64,000 bases of DNA from Lepidurus packardi (taxonomy: Eukaryota; Arthropoda; Branchiopoda; Notostraca; Triopsidae). The DNA lies in assembly GCA_023053545.1 (NCBI GenBank), contig JAKZAN010000004.1, forward strand, positions 9,548,001 to 9,612,000. Reading direction: 5' to 3'. Shown piece by piece: positions 25,076-35,648 of this stretch. The notes beneath the pieces were generated by a model. It saw only the letters and a program-made list of their open reading frames with translations. It was not told the DNA's origin and did not search any database. The position numbers and the translations under genes were made by a program. Positions within the stretch are counted from its first letter, which is position 1. Every line of letters starts with the position of its first letter.

Positions 25076-27308
25076 CTAGTCCTTCAGGAGACCCCCGTCG
25101 CCTTCGGACACGAAACGCTTCCTTCCACTGCGACAGATTGGAAAAAAATAATAGAAAATGAAATTTTTTTCGTCAATTTTAAAAATAATATGAATTAGTT
25201 TACCGCGCAGGAATCTTTTTGAGTAAATCCTCGGAAAGCAAACCTGCAGCTTGGCACTTGGTAGCCATTCTATCCAAAACAGTCGGGGCACTGGGTACAT
25301 CCAAACAAAGATCATCCAAATCATCAATTACGCGCAGAAATCCCTACAAAATCATTTGCATTACTAGAAAAACAAAAACGTGAAAGACATTTACATTCTT
25401 CATCTGATCAGGAGTGATAATGACTGCAGTGTAGAAGAACTTGAGAAGTTGCACCATTCGATCTTCGGTCACTTCATCCAACGCTTCCAGAACCAAAACA
25501 ACGGCCTAAAATGTAAAACGAAAAAATATTTATATTATTAAAAATACATTAAATAATTATTTAAAATATATTTAAGATTATTAAAAAATTAATTACGAAT
25601 GATTAAAATGTTCATGTTCTAACCTCGTAGACCAGCTCATGATGGAAATGAGGGACTTCCAACTCCTTTAAGCATCTTCCAGCTTCCTGAAGATCGCCGG
25701 AAGAGATGTACTCCTTGAGCAAGAGCCCCATGGAGCTCACCAATGACTGGACAGGTCTGAGTCCGCCTCCAACGCCCCACACGTTGTCCAAACGGACTAG
25801 TCCATGTTTCATGGACAACAGAACATCAGCTCGCACCAGCGCTTGCCTAAATAAATCAGAGAAAAGTCAGATTTTTCTTACTATAAGGACTTGAGCAGAA
25901 AAACCGACTTTGCGAGCTCGCATTCAACTTTGCCTTGGTAGTTTCGCAAAAAACGTGGCGCCAAGCAATCATCCGCGATAGAACGCGCAATAAAGTTACC
26001 CAAAACAGTGGGCGCATCAGGGGTGTCCAGTACCAGATCCGGGAGATTTTGCAGCAATGCATCATACGCCTTTTCCATGTCTCTCTCTGACAGTAGTCGG
26101 TCAAAGATATCAGAGACCAGCACTGACGTCATTTCACGGTGAGAGGGTTTGTGATCCATTGCTATTTCAATAGCATGAAGTACAATCTGAAACCAAACAG
26201 AAGGGTTACCAAGGTCTCTAAGTCTCAACTAAACTACGTCTGAATTTTGGAACTTACCAAGTGTCTCTTCTCGCCAAAGTTGTACTCTTGAAAAGCCAAA
26301 AGAGCCTCTTTCGTGTCGCCATTCTCCAAGTACTCCAACACGACCTCTTCCACGTGTTTCTGAATGATTTCTTCGGATGGAACAGGAACAATAGTTTCCA
26401 GTCTCACATCCCCACTTTCCATGGAATCGCTGTCGTAATTGGGGTCTTTTTCATCAAGTTCCACGGGGACTAACTCGGACCCAGGCTTGCCCCAAACTCC
26501 TTTTCCACCAGCTCCCCCTAAAAATACATTTTAAAATAAGAAAAAAAAAATTACATTAATAAAATTAAATTTTCATGTGGTTTATCAATTTAATTAAATA
26601 CGCCCAATTCAACACGATGAACCCATTTTGGTTTTGGAGATACGTGTAGGAACACGCATGTAGGATACGTCGAGGAACACGCATCAACGGCGCTTATCGA
26701 TCTGAAAGCGGGTTGGAAAGGCAGTGTGGAAGGAATGGGAGGAGCAAGGGAGCAAGCGAGAGAGAAGGGAAAAGTGGGAAGAGAGGAAAACCGAAGCCGG
26801 TTCTCCTCACGTGAAGGTGACCTTCATGTCTGGTAACAAAACAAAGCCGCACTCGAAAGAGCTGAAGGCGATGTTTTGACGCAGTTACACATTTAGAGCG
26901 TTGCTGGGCTTCTTTTCGGTCCAATTTAACGGGGTTTGCTTTTTTTAGTTGCTGTTTACCTTTCTTAGGTAAGCCTCGATTACCATTACGGGGACGACGA
27001 AGATTCTTGGCAACTCTGAGCGGCAAAACAACGGCATTGGCGTTTCCATTGCCTTCTTTCGCGGCTTTCGGACTCCTAGATTTGGATTAAAACAAACAAT
27101 TAGAGATAAGCGATAAGGTCTAAGAGAAAAATAAACGTATTTGTTACTTGGAGGGTCTCTTGGCTTTGTGCTTGACCCGTTCACAGCTGGAACCTTCACC
27201 CAAATCGGGTTTACCGGCGTCTTCGCAAGTTATCAACTCGTCTTCATCAGCTTTGTCGTTTTCGTGGGCCACTTCCATATCGGGCCGATTGTCCACTTCG
27301 GAAGCCAT
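25076..27308 (-). CDS. PDCD4: Programmed cell death protein 4 (MA3-domain translation inhibitor)
   Basis: Binds the helicase eIF4A through two MA3 domains and restrains cap-dependent translation. Exons: 27308-27148, 27075-26960, 26517-26258, 26186-25909, 25846-25624, 25505-25395, 25343-25204, 25127-25076, giving 446 residues (human 469). An acidic N-terminus is followed by a basic stretch, [19 protein letters not shown], then [10 protein letters not shown]3-1 contains [16 protein letters not shown] and [17 protein letters not shown]3-2 contains [20 protein letters not shown] and [12 protein letters not shown]. The C-terminus [12 protein letters not shown] matches the conserved Akt-type site region. 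The donor after exon 4 (AAA followed by GTCGGT) is unusual but is the only one that keeps the alignment gapless. Confidence 0.96.
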
Positions 27309-29375
27309 AAGCAGGCTTTAATGAGTTATTCCGCAGTAATTTGGCAGTTGCTCACTGGCACTTTGGGATTGGTATTATAAATGGTTTTATAACTGGTCTA
27401 AATGCAAGACTAATTAAGTACAACTAGAATTTTTCACGGTGAAGGTTCACACACTTGATATATCGGTAACTAGCTGAGGCAGCAGGAGATGAACAAATTC
27501 TAACCATCAAAAACACTGGGCTTCCCTATGTTGTGTTCCGGAGAAAGAAAAACACGAATTTCACGAAAAATGTAGGATTGCGAAATACACTGCGCAACTC
27601 TCTCCAAACCAGATTTCAGATTCAGAAAAGAGCAGGAAACGATAGTATTTTTAGCAATCGCAAAAATCTCAAGTTCGGATTACGAACAAATAACACACCC
27701 CAAGTCCTAACTGCGCAACAAGCTCTTCACTTCGTATATCGCGTGTATCGTATGTCTGACTGAACCCACGTTTGCCGCTTGGCTTGCTATGGCGCTGCGC
27801 TTGTTATGGGAAGGAAAGCCAACGCGTTGCATTGGGGGAGGAGCAAAAACGGCAAAACAACCGTTGGGCGAGTTCACTGCGTATAGGGAAGGAAGGCTAA
27901 TTCTCAATGGACTTGCCCGTCGTAATTAAACAATATCTCATCCATTCATGCACTATTCACCTCACTACTCCTAATTAGAACCTAACTAATAAGTTGTTTT
28001 CCTTAAATTTTTCCCCAAATTCGTGTGAAAATACAATTAAAATCTAACTAACGCAGATATTTTTTGTTGGCCTTTTCTTGAGCTCGAGTCCAAAAGCATC
28101 GAGCTTAGAAAAGAGCCAAACAAGCAAATCAATATTGTTGCGTAAGGTTGGGCAATTTGTAAATGTATGTTATGATTTTGAAGCAAATATTGTAAATCAT
28201 TGTGGGTAACCCACGCACCTTGCGTAAGCAACAAATTCTAGGCCATAGCAATGCCATAGGGATGAGAAATGGAAAAAATAGCCTGGGAAGAGAATTTCGT
28301 GAATATTCTAAATAGGAAAAAGTCGTTAAGAAGAGCAGGAAGCCACGCTACCTGCCTGTTTGGCTTAGAGGGGCCAGGGCTTTCTTGAATCGAAAAGGAG
28401 TGTACAGCGAAATGCGTCGACAATACGTTGGCAACTTAGTTTACGGCTTCCAACCCCACGCCACAGATTTCTCGGAGCTCTTTTCCATGAAAAATTCCGG
28501 GTAGCCACAAACCGCATCTTCAAATTGGAGAAAAATAACATAGAAACCTACAGTAACATGGATCGCGTGGGCAAAAGCGCAGCAAAATACATATTCCTAC
28601 GCCATTGAAAAGCGCGTAAATTCTTTGGAGATTCCAGATAGTTACTTACCGTTCGTTTTATGCATAATATGAGGTAACCCTTCTAGTTGCCCAACTTTCT
28701 CTACTTTCGGCAGCATGTTTGGCCAGTAGGTGTTAGCAGAGCAACGTTGATGAGTAAAGGTGATGGGAAACGTTGGCGGCAAACGGTTCACAGTCTTTGC
28801 TGCCGAAACTTCCGAGAAAATAGGACTCGGAAAACGTCAATATGGCGTTGGTCAGCGAAGTCAGATGAAAGCGCGGGTACTATACGAGGACAACGAGAAC
28901 TGTTGCAATTTCTCATTCGCTGTAGAACTCTCGACGAGTTGGGACCCCGAAAAAAAGCAAACAATTAGCATACAACCTACAACCTACCCATAGGTAAGTA
29001 TTGGACAACATAAGGTACGTAAAAAAAATCCTTCGGGTAATTAAGTGCTGTTTGAATTACTTGGTTAGTATTTCACAAAGAGCAGGTCAGCATTTGAGCG
29101 TAAAGTTTTGCGCATAAAATCGCTTAAAAAGTTCGCACATTTTTAAGCGATTTTCCTCCAGTTCTGTTCACAAGCGCAAGTTCAGGGTAATTTGCGCGCC
29201 AAATCTTCAAAATGGCGCCTTGATTAGATGTCGCTTAAAAAGGCATTCCCTAGGTAGCAGCATCAGCTAAAGCCGGTTAGTTTTCTTGCAGTGTGCATTC
29301 CTGTCCCAACTTTCGCAAGCGTTGGTTTTATTTCGCGTGTTTTTTGCTTTGTGCTTGTGAATTTGTGTCACAAAA
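27309..29375. other. Divergent intergenic region, PDCD4 to the SWIB gene
   Basis: 2.07 kb between two divergent start codons. Several 60-90 codon frames exist (for example 28687-28993), but none shows a domain I recognise and none joins clearly to the flanking genes. The two promoters and 5' UTRs presumably lie at the edges. Confidence 0.5.
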
Positions 29376-32300
29376 ATGGCAGATTATAGCAAAGATGAAC
29401 TTAAAAAAGAAATAGCCGGTACAATACTTTTCTCCGTTGAATTTCTTGCCATGTGTTCACGAGATTATGCAGTCATACTTCCGAGTTCCAGGAAATCAAG
29501 GCCTAAACAATTTGCTTTGTTTAGTCCAGTTCTGGCATTGCGCTGGATTTTGCATGCTTTATATATTTAAAAGTTCACAATTAAAATCTCCTGAAACTGA
29601 AAGAATACGATGAAAGTATAGTACCGAAACAAAAATAAATTTTGCTGGTGTTAGCTATTCTAAAAGATGCTGATCTGGATACCATGTCAGCCAAAAAAGT
29701 GCGCTTGGAGTTGGAAGGAAAATTAGATGCTGATCTGACCGACAGGTGAAGCGTTTTTCCATAGAATTTAATTCAGTTCATTGAACAAGTAACATATTTA
29801 AGAGTTTTTCGGAATTAAAACCATTTCATGTCGTTTCAGAAAAAAGGAAATTGACGAGCTGGTAATGGAACAGTTGCAAAAGAAGACCATGGACCCCGAC
29901 AAGAAGAAGCTGACGAAAATGGCTGAAGAAGAGGAGCTGGCCAAAACGGCAGAGTACCAGAAGAAGATGAAAGGCGGTGTCAAAAAAGAAGAGGTAGTAG
30001 AAGAAGAAGAAGAAGACGTTGATGAGGAAGAAGAGGAAGAAGGCGATGAAGACGACGAAGATTACAGTCCTGGCGAAGAAGCCAAACCAGCATCCCGATC
30101 GCCCAGAGTTACTGTAAGTACCCCCCATTCCGGCTATACTAAACAGATTTTCTTCCTTTTTTGCATGCCATCAAAACTAGTCTTGAAGTGGGGTTCGGAA
30201 AGTAAAGTTGGCTCCTATTGAGCCAGTTTTACACGCTCTGGAACCTAAACTTCCTATATGTTCCTTCGAAGTCTCATTTGAACGTTCTCATTCCCATACA
30301 TTTTGAATTTACAAGGCTTAAACTATTCAAAATAATGAATTTAACATAGTTGGTCAAACTGACCGGAAATAGTGACGATACTGAATCAAACGCAATGTGC
30401 ACCAATGCAATAATATGTATTTTATTTGTTCAAAAGCGGGGAAAGGACCCACGTTTGGTGGCTGCAGGTAAAAAGGGCATCCAAAAGCTGGCGGAGAAAT
30501 TTGAAGGCGTTAGTATCCATCAAAATTTCGAGTCGTTGAATTCTGTACTGAGAATTTTCTCGGATTAGGAGGCTGGGGAGGAAGGGGAAGAAGGAAAGGA
30601 TCCCAGGTTACAAGCTGCTGGCCGTAAAGGAGCGCAGAAACGCAAAGAGAATTTCCAAAAAGCGGTGGAGTCGGGGGTTAGTTGAAATTCCTCGTATTTT
30701 GGGGATTTAGAATTCAAAGTTTTATCTCGGCAATGAAAATTGCATGAAAATTGTAAATTTTGGGGATTCATAACTTGGTGAAGGACCGAATCATACTCGC
30801 ATGCAATGGGAAACTCAAAAAAATAGTTCTTCATTTAGCAAGTGTGCTAACTAAGTCGAGTCTGATAGGAATTGGAGCCTGGTGAAGAAGGCAAAGATCC
30901 TCGCTTGCAAGCAGCAGGACGGAAAGGTGGACAACGTCGAGGCGAAACTTTCCAAGCTAAAAAAGAATCGGGGGTAAATTCCAACCTTGAATTCAAATTT
31001 TGCTTGAGCTTTTTTGTGACTGGGGATGGTTTGGTAGGAAATTGAAGTAAATGAAGAGGGCAAAGATCCGCGTTTGGTCTCTGCAGGCCAGAAAGGAGCT
31101 CACATGCGTGCACAACACTTCAAAGAGAAGCAAGAAGCAGGAGTAATATAAGACAACAAAATTTTTATGTTCTGGGAGTACACGAAAGTTTTTGTTTAAT
31201 TTGCGATAGGAACTTGAACCCACTGAAGAAGGTAAAGACCCACGATTGGTCGAGGCAGGCAGAAAGGGAGCTCGGATGCGCGCACAACATTTTGAAGAGA
31301 AACGCGAAGCAGGCGTAGGCGTTTAAATCTTATTTTTGCGAGCTTTTGGGGTTTAAATCTTGGAATTTGGTAGGAAATTGAGCCGACAGAGGAAGGAAAA
31401 GATCCACGATTGGTCGAAGCCGGCAAAAAAGGAGCTCACATGCGCGCCCAACATTTTAAGGAAAAGCAAGAACAAGGGGTAATTACTTTCTAAGGTGTAA
31501 TAACACACGAACTTTTTCGGGGGGTAATTTTTATGGTTTTATTTAAATTCGGTTAGGAAATTGAACCTACTGAAGAAGGTAAAGACCCACGATTGGTCGA
31601 GGCGGGCAGAAAGGGAGCTCAGATGCGCGCACAACACTTTGAAGAGAAACAGAAAGCAGGCGTAGGTGTTGTAATTCAATTTTTAAGAGCTTTACAAATT
31701 CCAAATTTCAAATTTGGTAGGAAATCGAGCCTACTCGAGAAGGAAAAGATCCACGATTGGTTGAAGCGGGCAAAAAAGGAGCTCACATGCGCGCACAACA
31801 TTTCAAAGAAATGCAAGAGCAAGGGGTAGAATTCGTAGTTAATCTTGGCGAATTCCGGGGATTTTTACACTATTTTTAATGTAGGAAATCGAACCTACGG
31901 AAGAAGGGAGAGACCCACGGTTAGTGGAAGCTGGGAAGAAGGGATTTGCAGGCCGCGAAGCGCATTTCAGAGAAATGCAAGAGCGAGGCGTAAGCTTTTA
32001 CTACTTGCATCGATTCATTTTAGCAAATTTAGAGCTTTTAAAAGTAAAGAGGGGCGTTTTCTTAGGAAATCGAACCTACGGAGGAGGGTAAAGACCCGCG
32101 TTTAGTAGAAGCAGGGAAGAAAGGAGCTGCGGCGCGTGCGCAACACTTTAAACAATTGCAGGAAGAAGGCGTAAGTTCCAACTTGGGATTTTCCGATTTA
32201 GCGGCCAAATTTTATTGAGGTTATTTCTTTCGGATTTTAGGAAATTGACACATCTGAGAACGGGAAAGACCCCAGATTGGTCGAGGCAGGGAAGAAGGGT

Positions 32301-35169
32301 GCACACATGCGAGCTCAGCACTTTCAGGAGAAAGTGGACAGCGGTGTACGTTACTTTTCGATTTTCATTAGTTACAAAAGGGGCAGAAGAGTAGTTTCCC
32401 TTACAAATACATTTCAAACCTTTATTAGGAGGTGAAGCCCACCGAGGAGGGCAAAGATCCTCGTTTGGTGGCTGCTGGCAAGAAAGGCGCTCAAAGACGT
32501 GCCGAGATTTTCCAGGAGAAAGTGGAAAAAGGCGTAGGCTTTCTTAAATTTTTTAAACTAGCTTAAAAGGGTTCTTAAAACAAGAAAATTGGGTGTAAAC
32601 ATTAGGAAATTCAACCCACGCCCGAGGGAAAAGACCCGCGTTTGGTGGAGGCGGGCAGGAAAGGCGGCCGAGGAAGAAGCAGATCCCGTTCTCGGTCTGA
32701 TGACGAGGTGCGTTTTTTAATGCATTACAAGCCTTGGTGGGAATCACTGTGTTCAACCTGGAACTGAAACTTTTTAGGGAAGCACCGGAAGCGGAGCCAG
32801 CGACGAAGGCAAAGATCCACGTTTGGTCGCTGCGGGACGCAAGGGTGGCCGACGCCGGGCGGAGAAACGAAGAGCCGAGGAGGAGGGGCAAGAAGTTAGT
32901 GCGGTTCCCGTCAAGAGGGGACAATAACTGCCCCCTCTGCCGTTGTTTGTGTTTGGTGGAACTGCCTTCTGCTATTTCGTTTTCCTCCATTTTGCGATCG
33001 TTTTCGAACTTCACGTAATTCTTTTCATGCCACAAGTTTAAACACAAAGAGGGTACAGATAGCGGCGGGCAGGGCAGTTGCGGAGGGGCAGAGCCTGACA
33101 GAACGGGAGTTTTGACGGAAATTATGGAAATTAGGTGGAGGAGTCGACAGAAAGTGCGGTGGGAGACGAGGAGCGCAAGCAAGCGAGGGAGAAATTCGCC
33201 TCCACGGGGGGGAAGAACCCGAAATTACAAGCGGCGGGACGGAGAGGTGCCCAGCGAAGGAAGGATCTCTTTGAGGAGGCCAAGATTGCAGAAGGGATGG
33301 AGCCAGATGACTTAGGACCTACTATTGTGCCCGATTATGTGAGAGATTGATTTCGTTATGTTTTGTTGTTCGAGCTTATTATGGGTACGTGAGGTCTTGT
33401 TTTTTGCTTTCTGAAGATACTCCCCTTTTGTGAGTTGGTTTTTATTGCCATGTCATGCGCCAATAAACGGAAAATCTTGTTTCTGCATTGGTTTTCATGC
33501 AGTGTTCTAGACATCAAAAGAGAGTCGCGGAACAACTCGATTATAAGAGTTGAAAGCAAACGCCCACGTAGAGAAATATAACTTTGGATTCAGAGACTTG
33601 AGGGGTTTAAAGGGAGTGAAAATTGTGTTGCGATCAATGATGTGAAATAAAGGTAGATTTCGCTTTCGGGTACGGTATGACGTTGACAGTGTTTTGGACG
33701 TCAGGGAGCTTCTAAAGGACTACGAGGGTACTACTTGCCCCAGTAGATTAAGAGGCGTGGTTTAACTAGTGTTAGGGACTTTTGGGGAACTGGCCGTTCG
33801 TACGATAAGGTGAAACCAGAAGGAGGAGCTTACGTCGGATTAGGACTAGGATTGTCGTTAAAAGAACGCATTAGTGTTAGTTGACAATGAAAGGGGAGGA
33901 GCTTGTTTTGAAACCGTTTTTAAGTTTAGACGAAGCCTTTGAGATCCGTAACGCGTGTAGTTTTTTGAAATAGCGGTTAACTGCGGGATTGTTGTGATAA
34001 CTGATAATTAATAAGGATGTTTGTTTGCTTTTATTTGAATTGAACAGGCCGCCAAACCTAAAGCGAAAGCTTTTCTTTTGAAATAGCGGTTAACTGCGGG
34101 ATTGTTATGATAACTGATAATGAATAAGGATGTTTGTTTGCTTTTATTTGAATTGAACAGGCCGCCAAACCTAAAGCGAAAGCTTTTCTTTTGAAATAGC
34201 GGTTAACTGCGGGATTGTTATGATAACTGATAATTAATAAGGATATTTGTTTGCTTTTATTTGAATTGAACAGGCCGCCAAACCTAAAGTGAAAGCTCCT
34301 CCGAAAAGCGAAAGCGAGGAAGAGGAAGAAGAAGAAGCGCCACGTCCAGCGAGGAAAGGAAAGGTAGCCAGCGAGTACGAAGACGAGAGCGAAGAGGCTT
34401 CGTCAGATGAAGTAATTTTGATTCTTTATGACAAATACAATCACTGAATGAAAATCGCCTTGCTTTTCATTTCATTTTTGAAGGATTCCGGAAGTGATGA
34501 GTCGTACAATCCTGGAAAGAAAGGAGCGAAGGGAAAAGCCAAGCCTAAAGGAAAAAGCCCTGCCGCCGTCAAGCGACGTAAAATGTCCGAAAGTGACGAC
34601 GATTCGGATGAGGATTGGAAAGCCAGCAAACCTAAAAAACGCGCCACGCCTGTAAGTTTTCTGCTTGCTTTTGTAATCGTAAGAGATGCTGAATATTTCC
34701 ACGTTTTTTTGGTCTGTTTCTTTCTATTCTCTGCAGGCCAAGAAAGGGGAAGCAGCAGCACCCAAAGCTGCCGGCAAAAGTACCGTCAAATCTGTGAAGC
34801 TCAGTCCAGAATTATCAGCTGTAGTGGGATCTGATTCAATGGCCCGGCATGAAGTGGTCAAGAAAATGTGGTCCATCATCAAAGAGCGGAATCTTTATGT
34901 AAAATTCCAATAAGCTGTCTCTTTGAAGATATTTCATGTGGGTTTTAAAACAATTTTTTTTCTTTAGGATCCCAAGAACAGACAGTTCGCTGTATGTGAC
35001 GAGGAACTTCGCAAAGTATTTGGTGAGTTTTTGGGAACTGGATTTTCATTGTTACTGTTGGAGGTGCATTCTTGGAATCTATTTTGGGTTGTTTCTTTCT
35101 GTAGGTGTGAAGAGATTCCGAACTTTCGGGATGATGAAGTACTTGAAGAGTCACTTCATCGAAAATTAA
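29376..35169 (+). CDS. DEK_C + SWIB protein with about 15 exon-encoded KGG-like repeats
   Basis: Probable chromatin or transcription factor of the UAF30/Spp27 type. Exons: 29376-29418, 29655-29745, 29840-30113, 30437-30508, 30569-30676, 30869-30973, 31038-31142, 31210-31314, 31374-31478, 31557-31661, 31721-31825, 31885-31989, 32066-32170, 32241-32345, 32429-32533, 32606-32707, 32778-32894, 33135-33338, 34274-34411, 34484-34651, 34737-34898, 34968-35022, 35105-35169; 882 residues. A DEK_C domain (about 6-55, with ILKDADLDTMSAKKVR) is followed by a Glu/Asp tract. Repeats follow, core GKDPRLVEAGRKGAHMRAQHF; ten exons are exactly 105 bp. Then come acidic/basic linkers (SESEEEEEEE, AKPKGKSPAAVKRRK) and a C-terminal SWIB domain (SVKLSPELSAVVG to MMKYLKSHFIEN). 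All internal repeat exons are phase 0. DEK_C and SWIB usually bind DNA or chromatin; the repeat function is unknown. Confidence 0.88.
30437..33338 (+). repeat. Array of fifteen homologous exons (35-codon KGG-like repeat)
   Basis: Each exon carries G-K-D-P-R-L-(V/Q)-x-A-G-(R/K)-K-G-(A/G), usually followed by R-A-Q-x-F and a charged tail, and begins with GAA/GAG after TAG. Repeats 3-12 are exactly 35 codons. The first and last are diverged; repeats 13 and 14 are Arg-rich (GRGRSRSRSRS; GGRRRAEKRRAEEE). Introns between repeats 3 and 14 are only about 59-83 bp, and some resemble each other (AAATTTGGTAG before several exons), so exons and introns were duplicated together. Confidence 0.92.
33957..34300 (+). 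repeat. 113-bp tandem array with decoy splice acceptors
   Basis: A 113-bp unit, from GAAATAGCGGTTAACTGCGG through an acceptor TTGAACAG to GCCGCCAAACCTAAAG, occurs three times. The acceptor copies precede 34048, 34161 and 34274. Only the third runs into the full coding exon. The first two read AAKPKAKAFLLK and then stop. The copies are nearly identical. Confidence 0.93.
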
Positions 35170-35648
35170 AAAAAATAGCAAAGCTGATTTTCAAACTATC
35201 GTGCGTTTTGATATGAAAACGAGATGTGTATTTGGATAGTGATATCATCATTGGTGGTATCATTATGAAGTGTCTGCCAGGGAGTCGTGCTTGCGTGGCC
35301 GTCTAAATTGCTGAGAATGTTTTTTCTAAGTGGCAGTAATACATAACAAGTACTGATTCCGATGAAAAAGGCTTTTTTGTACCATTTTTTGTCTATTAAT
35401 GAAGTAATATTAGCATTTTCTTAAGCTGAGGTGCAAGCTAGGTCAGGCAGTTGTTACTTGAGGCGCTTCCATCGCTTTTCTTGTATTTCTATCTACTTCT
35501 TATTTTATTCCGACTCTTTCCTCGTGTGCCAATATTTACGTTGTGCTTTGTATTTTTATTAATTCAAGACCTTAATTAATTGCCTTTTCGCTTTGCAAAC
35601 GCTACATTGTGACTAAAACTTACTCCAGTATAGTACTAACTTCGCAAA
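35170..35648. other. Intergenic, SWIB gene to STARD7
   Basis: 479 bp between a stop and the next start on the same strand. It must hold the SWIB 3' UTR and the STARD7 promoter. No distinctive motif seen. Confidence 0.5.

Noticed and set aside
28238..28440. Possible mitochondrial insertion: a minus-strand frame with ISHPYGIAMA-like text
   Set aside because: No run long enough to match a mitochondrial gene; chance similarity is more likely.
29826..30128. 100-codon Phe-rich frame on the minus strand
   Set aside because: It is the complement of the Glu/Asp-rich tract of the DEK_C/SWIB gene (GAA/GAG read as TTC/CTC).
30869..32533. Regularly spaced repeats resembling a CRISPR array or satellite
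   Set aside because: Each unit is an open 35-codon exon bounded by GT-AG splice sites and the frame is kept throughout; it is an exon array in a eukaryotic gene.
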